Positions 5,355 through 12,204 of a stretch of 13,038 bases of DNA are shown here, one piece after another (positions within the stretch are counted from its first letter, which is position 1; every line of letters begins with the position of its first letter). Origin of the DNA: Acholeplasmatales bacterium (GTDB taxonomy: Bacteria > Bacillota_I > Bacilli_A > Acholeplasmatales > Anaeroplasmataceae); contig JAFPIE010000199.1 of assembly GCA_017388605.1 (NCBI GenBank), forward strand, positions 1 to 13,038, written 5' to 3'. The notes below the pieces were generated by a model. It made no database searches. It was not told where the DNA came from and worked only from the letters and a program-made list of their open reading frames with translations. Made by a program: the position numbers and the translations under genes.

Positions 5355-7900
5355 GAATTCTTAAGTGCTGCCTTTGCATCTCTATATTTATTGAAATAGT
5401 GAATACCAAAGCCTAAGCCAACAAAGCCTAATGCCACAATAGCAATTGGCCACCACCATCTTAAGGATACAAATACAATTGCTGCAGTTAAATAGGATAC
5501 GCCTAGCCAGAATAGAATTGTTGACCAGAATCTCTTCTTCTCAAGCTCACCCTTTGCTGTAGCAACAGCAGCGAAGCATGGGATTGTTGTCATATTAAAT
5601 ACGATATATGCAATTAATGCAGCCCAGCCACCGCTCTCTTCAATTCCTGTATTTTGAATCATCTTTACAGATGCATCAATTCCTTCCTCATCAGAAGAAA
5701 CTACTAATAAATCCATATATTCCTCTTTTGTTTGTGGTACAGATTCACTACATTGTGCTAATACAGAGAATGTTGCAATTACATTTTCCTTTGCAATTAA
5801 GCCTGTTACTGCAGATACACCAAATACCCAACCATTTTCATTTAAATTTTTACCAAATCCAAGTGGAGTAAAGATTGGCTGAATTAATTTACCAATACCA
5901 GCTAAAATAGAATCTCCAGTATCTAAATAATCCTTATCTGTAACAATAGCTACATAATCGTTATAAGCTTGCTCATAAATCTTTTCTGCAACAGTATCAA
6001 ACTTAGCTTGAGTTTCTTCGTCTAATTCACCGCTACCGTATACTTCGAAGAATGCTTCTGCTCCGCCTTCTTCAGCAAAGCCTGCGTCCTCAGTATCAAG
6101 TGCAGTAAGCTCATCCTTAAATGCTTGATCCTCAAGCATTGCATCATAGCTTTCTAATAATACATCATTTGGATTTGCTTGTTCAATATATCTCCAATCA
6201 AATGTGAAGGATTGTAAAACCCAAATAGCAACAGTAGATACTAAAATAATCGTAAATGCCTTTTGGATATAATGCTTAAGCTTATCCCACAAATGAAGCA
6301 TTAATGCCTTTCCTTGTGGCATATGATATGTAGGAAGCTCCATAATGAATGGAGCTAAAGGTCCACGCATTGAAGTATGTCTCATAATTAGTGCAGTTAC
6401 AATCGCAACAACAACGCCAAGAACATACATACTAAATACAATTAGCCATACATGAGGGAAGCCAAATACCTGTGCAATACCACCTGCAATCGCAGTTAAT
6501 ATTGGAAGCTTAGCTCCGCATGAGAAGAATGGAATTACACGAATAGTTGCTGTTCTTTCTCTTTCCTCTGCAAGAGTTCTAGTGTTAATCATTGCAGGTA
6601 CAGAGCAACCAAAGCCCATAATCATTGGCATGAAGGCTCTACCGGTCAAACCAAATCTTCTAAAAATCTTATCTAGGATGAAGGCAACTCTAGCCATATA
6701 TCCTGAATCCTCTAAAATAGAGAAGAATAGGAACAATAATAGAATTTGTGGTACAAAGGATAATACACTGAATATACCAGCAAATATACCATCACAAACA
6801 AGACCAGTTACCCAGCCTGAGGCTCCCATAGCATTAAAACCATTTCCTATAGCCCCACCTAATGCATCCGTCAAAGAGCCTACAAAATTGGCTAAAATAA
6901 CACCTGGGGAATTAATTCCCGTTTCGCTCCAGAACAATCCTTCAAACATTGTTCCTTGGAAGGATGGAGCGGTATTTAATGGTACCCAGAATAGATTCTC
7001 TGCGAAGGTTAATCTAAAGATTAATAATAGAACAACTAAGAAGATTGGAATACCTAACCATCTATTTGTTAAAATCTTATCGATTTTATCGGATAGGGTT
7101 AATTTATCCTTTTCTGCTACCTTACCCTTTTCCTTAACCTTTCCATAATGCTTAGAGATATAAGTATATCTATCGTCTGCAACTACAGCCTCTAAGTCAT
7201 CCTCAAAGACATCATTCGTATAGGTCTTTTTAAATTCCTCAACAATTTTTACTAAATCTGGATGATTCTTGCATTCAATTTCATCATTTTCCACAAGCTT
7301 TACTGCATGAAATAATGGATGCTTAACCTCAAGGCCTACAAATGCAGCCTTACAATCCTGAATTAAATGCTTTAATGTACCACCCTCTAAAACAGTTTTA
7401 CCAACTCTTGTTTTTAAGCTTTCATTATAAGCCTTATTCATTAATGTTTCGATGTTTGTTCCCTTCATTGCAGAAATAGCAACAACTGGAACACCAATTT
7501 CAGCCTCTAATGCTTCCACATTGATAATATCACCATTCTTTTCGATGACATCAATCATATTTAAAGCAATAACAACTGGAATATCCATTTCAATTAACTG
7601 TGTAGTAAGATACAAATTTCGCTCTAAATTTGTAGCATCTACAATGTTAATTACACAGCTTGGATTTTCATCTAGAATATAATTTCTAGAAATAACCTCC
7701 TCTGGTGTATATGGAGATAAGGAATAAATACCAGGTAAATCTACAATAGCTACTGGTTCAGGGCATTTCTTATAAATACCCTCTCTTTTATCCACGGTTA
7801 CACCAGGCCAGTTTCCTACGTGTGCTGTTGCACCTGTAAGTGCGTTAAATAATGTGGTTTTACCACAGTTGGGGTTTCCCGCTAATGCAAAACTAATCAT
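5351..7900 (-). CDS. feoB: Ferrous iron transporter FeoB
   Basis: An inner membrane Fe(II) importer of 849 residues. The N-terminal G domain has G1 GNPNCGKTT (8-16), HVGNWPGVTVD (27-37), G3 DLPG (54-57), G4 NMID (114-117) and G5 SAMKG (143-147), followed by a helical GDI-like domain and a lysine-rich linker. The two gate halves contain the conserved cysteine motifs GCSVPA (431-436), FFSCGAKLP (458-466) and IPCFAAVAT (773-781). Between the helix ending near 566 and DSILAGIGKLIQPIF (663-677) lies an unusual acidic segment of about 90 residues. The start is ATG 7900 (MISFALAGNP), preceded by GAGGGGGA; an in-frame ATG 18 nt upstream has no spaced site and adds only MLRGKK. It overlaps feoA by 8 nt and the next gene by 4 nt. 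Confidence 0.97.
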   Translation of the reverse strand: MISFALAGNPNCGKTTLFNALTGATAHVGNWPGVTVDKREGIYKKCPEPVAIVDLPGIYSLSPYTPEEVISRNYILDENPSCVINIVDATNLERNLYLTTQLIEMDIPVVIALNMIDVIEKNGDIINVEALEAEIGVPVVAISAMKGTNIETLMNKAYNESLKTRVGKTVLEGGTLKHLIQDCKAAFVGLEVKHPLFHAVKLVENDEIECKNHPDLVKIVEEFKKTYTNDVFEDDLEAVVADDRYTYISKHYGKVKEKGKVAEKDKLTLSDKIDKILTNRWLGIPIFLVVLLLIFRLTFAENLFWVPLNTAPSFQGTMFEGLFWSETGINSPGVILANFVGSLTDALGGAIGNGFNAMGASGWVTGLVCDGIFAGIFSVLSFVPQILLLFLFFSILEDSGYMARVAFILDKIFRRFGLTGRAFMPMIMGFGCSVPAMINTRTLAEERERTATIRVIPFFSCGAKLPILTAIAGGIAQVFGFPHVWLIVFSMYVLGVVVAIVTALIMRHTSMRGPLAPFIMELPTYHMPQGKALMLHLWDKLKHYIQKAFTIILVSTVAIWVLQSFTFDWRYIEQANPNDVLLESYDAMLEDQAFKDELTALDTEDAGFAEEGGAEAFFEVYGSGELDEETQAKFDTVAEKIYEQAYNDYVAIVTDKDYLDTGDSILAGIGKLIQPIFTPLGFGKNLNENGWVFGVSAVTGLIAKENVIATFSVLAQCSESVPQTKEEYMDLLVVSSDEEGIDASVKMIQNTGIEESGGWAALIAYIVFNMTTIPCFAAVATAKGELEKKRFWSTILFWLGVSYLTAAIVFVSLRWWWPIAIVALGFVGLGFGIHYFNKYRDAKAALKNS

Positions 7901-8135
7901 TTTCTTCCCCCTCAACATTAACCATTACAAGCTCAGCTTCTTCTTTTCTTAATGTTAATTCATAACCTCTGATTGTGATTTCGATTGGATCTCCTAGTGG
8001 GGCTTTCTTTCTTACGAAGAAGGAAGCATTTGGTGTAACGCCCATATCAAATAGCCTTCTTCTTACCTTTCCTTCGCCCGAAACTTTTACGATTGTTCCA
8101 GAAGAGCCAACTGCAAGCTCAACTAACTTTTTCAT
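7893..8135 (-). CDS. feoA: FeoA, second copy (80 aa)
   Basis: A small cytoplasmic SH3-like protein that supports FeoB, probably by contacting its G domain. It has the standard FeoA pattern: GSSGTIVKVSGEGKVRRRLF, then DMGVTPNASFFVRKKAPLGD, then PIEITIRGYELTLRKEEAELV near the end. Length 80 is typical. AGGAGG is 5 nt before ATG 8135. It follows the other feoA-like gene by 8 nt and overlaps feoB by 8 nt; the C-terminal codons carry feoB's ribosome binding site, implying coupled translation. Of the two FeoA proteins this is the more canonical. Confidence 0.95.
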   Translation of the reverse strand: MKKLVELAVGSSGTIVKVSGEGKVRRRLFDMGVTPNASFFVRKKAPLGDPIEITIRGYELTLRKEEAELVMVNVEGEEND

Positions 8136-8143
8136 ATTTCCTC

Positions 8144-8365
8144 CTATGCTGCTACACTAACAAAGATCTTTGTAGCAATATTTCTATCTAAGGCAAGTCT
8201 ACCTTCCTTTATTTTTAGGATAACATTTCCATTTGTATTCGATAGGACTGTAATTCTTTGATTTACAGCAATACCTAAGGATTCAAAATGCTTTTTATCC
8301 TTTTCATCTACAGCAATTCTAAGAATTGCAAGCTCCACATTTAGTGGTGCTATAACTAATGGCAT
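8144..8365 (-). CDS. feoA: FeoA-like protein, first copy (73 aa)
   Basis: First gene of the feo operon. The 73 residues follow the FeoA plan (MPLVIAPLNVELAILRIAVD, a conserved HFESLGI turn, a strand-rich middle, then GRLALDRNIATKIFV at the C-terminus). It lacks the GDPIEI...RGY signature of its neighbour and is clearly divergent from it, so the pair is not a recent duplication. Tandem feoA genes are known in Bacillota and Bacteroidota. A GGGGAGG site lies 7 nt before ATG 8365. The gene sits 37 nt downstream of the promoter's -10 and directly after the dyad operator. Confidence 0.88.
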   Translation of the reverse strand: MPLVIAPLNVELAILRIAVDEKDKKHFESLGIAVNQRITVLSNTNGNVILKIKEGRLALDRNIATKIFVSVAA

Positions 8366-8385
8366 AAAACCGCCTCCCCTTCAAT

Positions 8386-8401
8386 TAGTTAAGACTAACT
8401 A
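8386..8401 (-). promoter_or_regulatory. Dyad operator on the feo promoter (probable metalloregulator site)
   Basis: TAGTTA and TAACTA form perfect 6-bp arms separated by 4 nt. The site starts one base downstream of the -10 box and covers the expected transcription start, a repressing position. The GTTAG/TAAC core resembles DtxR/MntR/IdeR-type boxes more than the GATAATNATTATC Fur box. This assignment is inferred from resemblance and from the iron-uptake genes that follow. Confidence 0.6.
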
Positions 8402-8402
8402 T

Positions 8403-8430
8403 ATTATACATAAGAGAATTCTTTTGTCAA
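8403..8430 (-). promoter_or_regulatory. Promoter of the feo operon
   Basis: A perfect TTGACA (8425-8430), 16 nt, then a perfect TATAAT (8403-8408) on the minus strand. It is the strongest promoter match in the window, as expected for a gene set controlled mainly by repression. Confidence 0.88.
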
Positions 8431-8448
8431 TAATGAACTTATTTCTTT

Positions 8449-8476
8449 TGAAAAGAAAAAGACTCCCGAAGGAGTC
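8449..8476 (-). terminator. UUCG-tetraloop terminator of the aminotransferase/ABC operon
   Basis: GACTCC-TTCG-GGAGTC on the minus strand (8471-8476 with 8461-8466), closed by the very stable UUCG loop, then TTTTTCTTTTC. It sits 8 nt after the permease stop codon. Confidence 0.9.
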
Positions 8477-8483
8477 AATTTCA

Positions 8484-9278
8484 CTATTTTAAATCTTTGT
8501 TCTTGAAAATTAAATATCCAAAACCAATAAATAAAGCACTAAAAGCTACTGTAGATGTCAAATATGGTACTAAATATATTGCGCCCTGTGAAACCGCAGT
8601 TAATGTTAATCCAATCGAATATGGATAATCCACATAGGTAAGAATCTTAATTGTGTTAATTGTGCTTTCTTCCATTTCTGGATTTATAAAGCTTGTTGCA
8701 ATTGTACCTGCAACATAAAACAAATTACCTAGCAATATTGAAAAAATAATACCAGGAGCTACATTATGAAATGCTGATGCAAAGAAAACAATAGAGCAAG
8801 CTATGGTTGCATATCCTAATATTTTTAACAAAACACCAACAATGAAATCTCCTATATGCTCTGAATCTAAGCCTGATTTAAAGAATATCAAGGAAACAAC
8901 AAAGGTTATGATTAAATGAACAAGCATAAATCCTAAATAAAGAATTAATGTTAAAACTGCGTTAGAAAAATAGATTTCACTTCTAGACTTACCAACAATA
9001 ACCTTATTTCTTAAGGTATTATTATCTTTTCCTAATAAAACAAGTAAAAAGATAATGAGAACTAAACCAAATGTAGAAAAAGGACTTGCAATTAAATCTG
9101 TAACAGACAATGCGGAATAGCTATCCCTTAGCGGTGCGCTGCCCTCTGTAACTAAAGAGAATAAACCAAATATTGCTATAGGTATAGTAACAGAAATTGC
9201 ACCACAAATGATAGATAAAATCATAAACATCTTATCTTTTATAACACGGAAAAAATCCGCTTTTAATAAATTAAGCAT
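8484..9278 (-). CDS. ABC-2-type transporter permease
   Basis: A 264-residue integral membrane protein with about six hydrophobic segments (near residues 18-40, 62-83, 105-134, 150-172, 178-198 and 230-256). No soluble domain or lipobox is present. It is the membrane half of an ABC-2 transporter of the kind used for peptide, antibiotic or bacitracin-type export and self-protection. The partner is the ATPase directly upstream, whose last 8 nt overlap this gene. GGGAGG lies 8 nt before ATG 9278, inside the ATPase gene, so translation is coupled. The substrate is unknown, and no lantibiotic or two-component genes are adjacent. Confidence 0.88.
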   Translation of the reverse strand: MLNLLKADFFRVIKDKMFMILSIICGAISVTIPIAIFGLFSLVTEGSAPLRDSYSALSVTDLIASPFSTFGLVLIIFLLVLLGKDNNTLRNKVIVGKSRSEIYFSNAVLTLILYLGFMLVHLIITFVVSLIFFKSGLDSEHIGDFIVGVLLKILGYATIACSIVFFASAFHNVAPGIIFSILLGNLFYVAGTIATSFINPEMEESTINTIKILTYVDYPYSIGLTLTAVSQGAIYLVPYLTSTVAFSALFIGFGYLIFKNKDLK

Positions 9279-10194
9279 TTTCTCTACCTCCCTTAATAAT
9301 TCTCAAATAATAATCCTCAATGGAGGTAGTTTCTGTATTGATTGCTGTAATAGGTAATCCCTGTAAATGAGATAAAACACTTGAATATTCAATATCCCCT
9401 GGAATGATATATCCATTGTTAAATTCTTTAATATTTTCTTTACCTACTAAATCTAATAGAGCATTATAGATTGCCTCTTTATCTGTAGTTTCAATCTTAA
9501 TATGCTTTTCACATTGATTCTTTAATTCTTCTTCTGTTATTTCTTTAATAAGGTGGCCCTTAGAAATAATTCCATATTTTGTAGCTACTAAGGATAATTC
9601 TGTTAGGATATGAGAAGAAATTAAAAATGTTATTCCAAATTCCTTATTTAATTTTAAAATTAAATTTCTTACCTCAACAATACCCTCTGGGTCTAAACCA
9701 TTTAATGGCTCATCCAAAATTAAGAATTCTGCTTGAGATAAAAGAGCCATCGCAATACCAAGACGCTGTCTCATACCTAAAGAGAAATTGCCTGCAAGCT
9801 TATTACTTTCGTATAAATCCCTTAAGCCAACAATATCTAAGGCCCATTGAATTCTTCCTTCATCCTGAATTCCTAAAATCATAGACTGCATACGTAGATT
9901 ATCTCTCGCATTCATATTTGTATAAATAGATGGAGATTCAACGATTGCGCTAACCTTTTTTCTAGCCTCTAATATATTAGGATCCTTAGCATCTATACCA
10001 AATAATTGGTAGCTACCTGCTTCATATTTAATTAATCCAGTTACAACACGAATTACCGTAGTTTTACCACTACCGTTTTCACCAACAAAGCCATAAATAT
10101 CGCCTCGATTGATGGTCATACTTAAATCATCTAATACCCTATATCCATTATAGGATTTAACGATTCCTTCGGTTTTTAATATAACCTCTTCCAT
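9271..10194 (-). CDS. ABC transporter ATP-binding protein (BcrA-like)
   Basis: A 307-residue cytoplasmic ATPase. It has Walker A GENGSGKTT (38-46), a Q-loop position with Glu (VESPS, 85-89), signature FSLGMRQRLGIA (137-148, the SLGMRQR form typical of the CcmA/BcrA group rather than LSGGQ), Walker B FLILDEPLNGLD (157-168) and H-loop His195. A C-terminal extension of about 80 residues after position 225 is usual for this group and ends in SIEDYYLRI. GGGGGA precedes ATG 10194 with normal spacing. It is 1 nt from the small membrane protein gene upstream and overlaps its permease by 8 nt. The family commonly exports peptides or confers peptide-antibiotic resistance; the actual substrate here is unknown. 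Confidence 0.93.
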   Translation of the reverse strand: MEEVILKTEGIVKSYNGYRVLDDLSMTINRGDIYGFVGENGSGKTTVIRVVTGLIKYEAGSYQLFGIDAKDPNILEARKKVSAIVESPSIYTNMNARDNLRMQSMILGIQDEGRIQWALDIVGLRDLYESNKLAGNFSLGMRQRLGIAMALLSQAEFLILDEPLNGLDPEGIVEVRNLILKLNKEFGITFLISSHILTELSLVATKYGIISKGHLIKEITEEELKNQCEKHIKIETTDKEAIYNALLDLVGKENIKEFNNGYIIPGDIEYSSVLSHLQGLPITAINTETTSIEDYYLRIIKGGRENA

Positions 10195-10195
10195 T

Positions 10196-10468
10196 TTATT
10201 CCCCCTTCTCTAGTGGTGCACCATTATTTTCTACACCGCTACTTTCTTCTATTTTATTTTCCTTCTCAAGCTTTTCCTTATCCATTCCCCTGATATAGAA
10301 AAAGCCAATAACCACTCCAATTGCGACAATCACAATAACAGTAATTAAATTGATGTACCACTTATGCCATAGGTGATTAAACCAAACACCATAGGCTAAG
10401 CTTCCAACAGTTATATATACACAAACAATTGCTAATTCTTTCCAATGGTTAACAAATAGCTTTTTCAT
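10196..10468 (-). CDS. Two-helix small membrane protein of the ABC operon (90 aa)
   Basis: I do not recognise a family. Two hydrophobic helices (about residues 11-30 and 38-58) are joined by a Trp/His-rich turn (WFNHLWHKW). A charged, Glu/Lys-rich, probably disordered cytoplasmic tail follows (about 59-90). AAGGGA lies 7 nt before ATG 10468. It sits 1 nt from both the deaminase gene before and the ABC ATPase gene after, so it is certainly co-transcribed. An accessory role with the ABC pair is possible, but nothing in the sequence shows this. Confidence 0.8.
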   Translation of the reverse strand: MKKLFVNHWKELAIVCVYITVGSLAYGVWFNHLWHKWYINLITVIVIVAIGVVIGFFYIRGMDKEKLEKENKIEESSGVENNGAPLEKGE

Positions 10469-10469
10469 T

Positions 10470-10925
10470 TTAATATCCCTTCTTATCTTCTATAGCCTTA
10501 TATTCCTCATAAAGCTTTAGGCATTCCTCTCGATCAAGGCAAATGGAAAATTGCTTCTTTTCTTCTTCTGTCCTGTTATAGAATTTATTGTCTCTAAAGC
10601 CAATATCCTCTGTATCTATAACATTACATCCAAAATATACCTTATCGAAGTTTGCCCATAAAATAGCACCCATGCACATAGGGCATGGCTCACCAGTTGT
10701 ATAAATTTCACAACCAGATAAATCAAATGTGCCTAATCTTTTACAAGCATCATGAATAGCCATCATCTCTCCATGACAGGTAGGATCATTGTTTAGGATT
10801 ACCTGATTGTGGCCACGGCCAACAATCTCTCCATCCTTTACAATAACTGCCCCAAAGGGACCGCCATGTCCATGGTTGATGCCATATCTAGCCTCTTCAA
10901 TTGCAACAAACATATATTTGTTCAA
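10470..10925 (-). CDS. Guanine deaminase-like nucleoside/nucleobase deaminase
   Basis: A 151-residue zinc-dependent cytidine deaminase-fold enzyme. The Zn site is complete: HGE (His51, with proton shuttle Glu53) and PCPMC (Cys81 and Cys84). GGPFGAVIVKDG (21-32) and the later GFRDNKFY (109-116) plus a C-terminal KKGY match Bacillus-type guanine deaminase GuaD (about 156 residues; guanine to xanthine plus ammonia) better than the tRNA adenosine deaminase TadA, whose catalytic site is HAE. The first codon is TTG 10923-10925: GAAGGAAG lies 7 nt before it, whereas the next ATG (10913) would be 19 nt away. It is 18 nt downstream of the aminotransferase gene and 1 nt from the next gene. Deaminase is certain; guanine as substrate is probable. 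Confidence 0.88.
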   Translation of the reverse strand: MNKYMFVAIEEARYGINHGHGGPFGAVIVKDGEIVGRGHNQVILNNDPTCHGEMMAIHDACKRLGTFDLSGCEIYTTGEPCPMCMGAILWANFDKVYFGCNVIDTEDIGFRDNKFYNRTEEEKKQFSICLDREECLKLYEEYKAIEDKKGY

Positions 10926-10943
10926 TATATCACTTCCTTCTTT

Positions 10944-12107
10944 TTATTTTAAAATACCGGATTCATCAATAATGCGAATGATTTCCTGCAATTCTTCTAC
11001 AGGCTTTACAAGCGCAAAGCGAACATATTTCTTACCTAAAGTGCCAAAGGCAGACCCTGGGGTACAAAGGACGCCTGTCTTTTCTAATAAATCTTCTGCA
11101 AACTCTAGGGAATCCTCATATTTATCTGGAATCTTAGCGAACACAAACATTGTGCCCTTGCTTCTATTTACCTTCCATCCTATGGAGGATAGGCCATCAC
11201 ATAAAGTGTTTCTTCTTAATTCGTATTCATGTCTTTGGGCTTCAATAATATTCTTATCCACATCTAATGCTGCAATAGCTGCATATTGTATTGGATAAAA
11301 CATACCAAAATCATATTGACTTCTTAAGGTATTAAATTTAGATACAATCTCTTCACTACCTAAGAAAAAGGAAATTCTCGCTCCTGTAGTATTATAGGAT
11401 TTCGATAGGGAATAAAATTCACAGCCCACCTCAAATGCATGAGGTAAGGATAAAAAGGAAAAGGATTCATTATGATCGAATATAATATCAGAATATGCAT
11501 TATCATTTACTATGATAAATCCATATTTTCTTGCTAATTCGATAATTTCTATATATCTTTCCTTATTTATAACTCCACCGGTTGGATTTGATGGATAAGA
11601 TATTATAACATATTTTATCTTTTTTAATACACTTGAATCTAATAAATCTAGCCTTGGCATAAAATCATTTTCTTCAAGTAAAGGATAGGTAATAATATTT
11701 AATCTTGCAAATTTAGCTGAGGCAGTAAATGCGACATACCCTGGGTCAGGAAGTAAGCAATACTCCCCCGGGTTTGCAAGAAGCATTCCAATATGGCACA
11801 TACCCTCTTGCGTGCCATTTACGGTCATAATTTGATTTCTATTTAAGGATACATGAAATCTATCCTTATAATGCTTAATGAATCTATCCTTTAAAATATC
11901 CATATCATGTAAGGAATATTTTATATTATTGGGATCATCTAATGCCTTCTTCATTGCATTTAATATGGAAGCATCAGGCTTAAAATCTGGTGTACCAACA
12001 AATAGGTCATAGACCTTTTTCCCTCTTGCCTCAAGCGCAAGCTTTTTATTATTTAAATTTGCAAAAATACCCTCGCTAAAGGTATCCATTAAATTAGAAA
12101 ACCTCAT
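10944..12107 (-). CDS. Class I/II PLP aminotransferase, LL-diaminopimelate aminotransferase-like
   Basis: A 387-residue fold-type I PLP enzyme. Visible residues are YPSNPTGG with Asn174, DNAYSD with Asp202 and Tyr205, the Schiff-base lysine Lys236 in SLSKSYNTTGARISF, and a carboxylate-binding Arg363 in YVRFAL. VNGTQEG..H, NPGEYCLLPDPGY, PLLEENDFMPRLD and DNAYSDIIFD closely follow the DapL-like branch (LL-diaminopimelate aminotransferase, lysine/peptidoglycan route). Alanine or aspartate aminotransferases of the same superfamily remain possible, and GARISF departs from the usual GWRIGF. The start is ATG 12107 (MRFSNLM) with AGGTGA upstream; the open frame continues 23 codons further, but only into promoter and terminator sequence. 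First gene of a five-gene operon. Confidence 0.9.
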   Translation of the reverse strand: MRFSNLMDTFSEGIFANLNNKKLALEARGKKVYDLFVGTPDFKPDASILNAMKKALDDPNNIKYSLHDMDILKDRFIKHYKDRFHVSLNRNQIMTVNGTQEGMCHIGMLLANPGEYCLLPDPGYVAFTASAKFARLNIITYPLLEENDFMPRLDLLDSSVLKKIKYVIISYPSNPTGGVINKERYIEIIELARKYGFIIVNDNAYSDIIFDHNESFSFLSLPHAFEVGCEFYSLSKSYNTTGARISFFLGSEEIVSKFNTLRSQYDFGMFYPIQYAAIAALDVDKNIIEAQRHEYELRRNTLCDGLSSIGWKVNRSKGTMFVFAKIPDKYEDSLEFAEDLLEKTGVLCTPGSAFGTLGKKYVRFALVKPVEELQEIIRIIDESGILK

Positions 12108-12127
12108 AATAATCTCACCTGAATTAT

Positions 12128-12156
12128 AATATACCATTTTTTTAAATGTTTGTAAA
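12128..12156 (-). promoter_or_regulatory. Promoter of the aminotransferase/deaminase/ABC operon
   Basis: TTTACA (12151-12156), 17 nt, then TATATT (12128-12133) with an extended TGg upstream of the -10 on the minus strand. It lies about 20 nt before the ATG. The -35 overlaps the end of the preceding terminator's U-tract. Confidence 0.6.
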
Positions 12157-12190
12157 AGAAAAAAGCCAAAGCACACTCATGCTTTAGCTT
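12150..12190 (-). terminator. Intrinsic terminator of the lipoprotein gene
   Basis: Minus-strand arms AAGCTAAAGCA and TGCTTTGGCTT (12180-12190 with 12163-12173) form an 11-bp stem with one G-U pair and a 6-nt loop, then TTTTTCTTTTAC. It starts 15 nt after the TAG stop. Confidence 0.85.
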
Positions 12191-12204
12191 AAAAGCTTAA
12201 AAAA

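Noticed and set aside
6582..7148. Long plus-strand open frame (188 codons) opposite feoB
   Set aside because: It lies entirely antisense to well-conserved feoB gate motifs, lacks a ribosome binding site and encodes no recognisable protein. Reverse-strand openness follows from the AT-rich codon use of feoB.
8366..8483. Fur box on the feo promoter
   Set aside because: No GATAATNATTATC-like hexamer array is present; the only clear dyad is TAGTTA-N4-TAACTA, which fits a DtxR/MntR type better.
8484..10468. Bacteriocin or lantibiotic immunity locus
   Set aside because: The ATPase resembles the BcrA group, but no precursor peptide, modification enzyme or two-component system is nearby, and the co-operonic enzymes are metabolic.
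10470..10925. Assignment as tRNA adenosine deaminase TadA
   Set aside because: The catalytic site is HGE rather than HAE, and the GFRDNKFY block with the C-terminal KKGY follows guanine deaminase. A genome-wide check for a separate TadA would settle it.
10807..11298. Plus-strand open frame across the deaminase and aminotransferase genes
   Set aside because: Antisense to two conserved enzymes and spanning their junction; no start signal and no family resemblance.
12108..12176. N-terminal extension of the aminotransferase (MCFGFFLLQTFKK...)
   Set aside because: These codons lie within the upstream terminator and the promoter. The ATG at 12107 has a proper AGGTGA site and matches the family's usual N-terminus.
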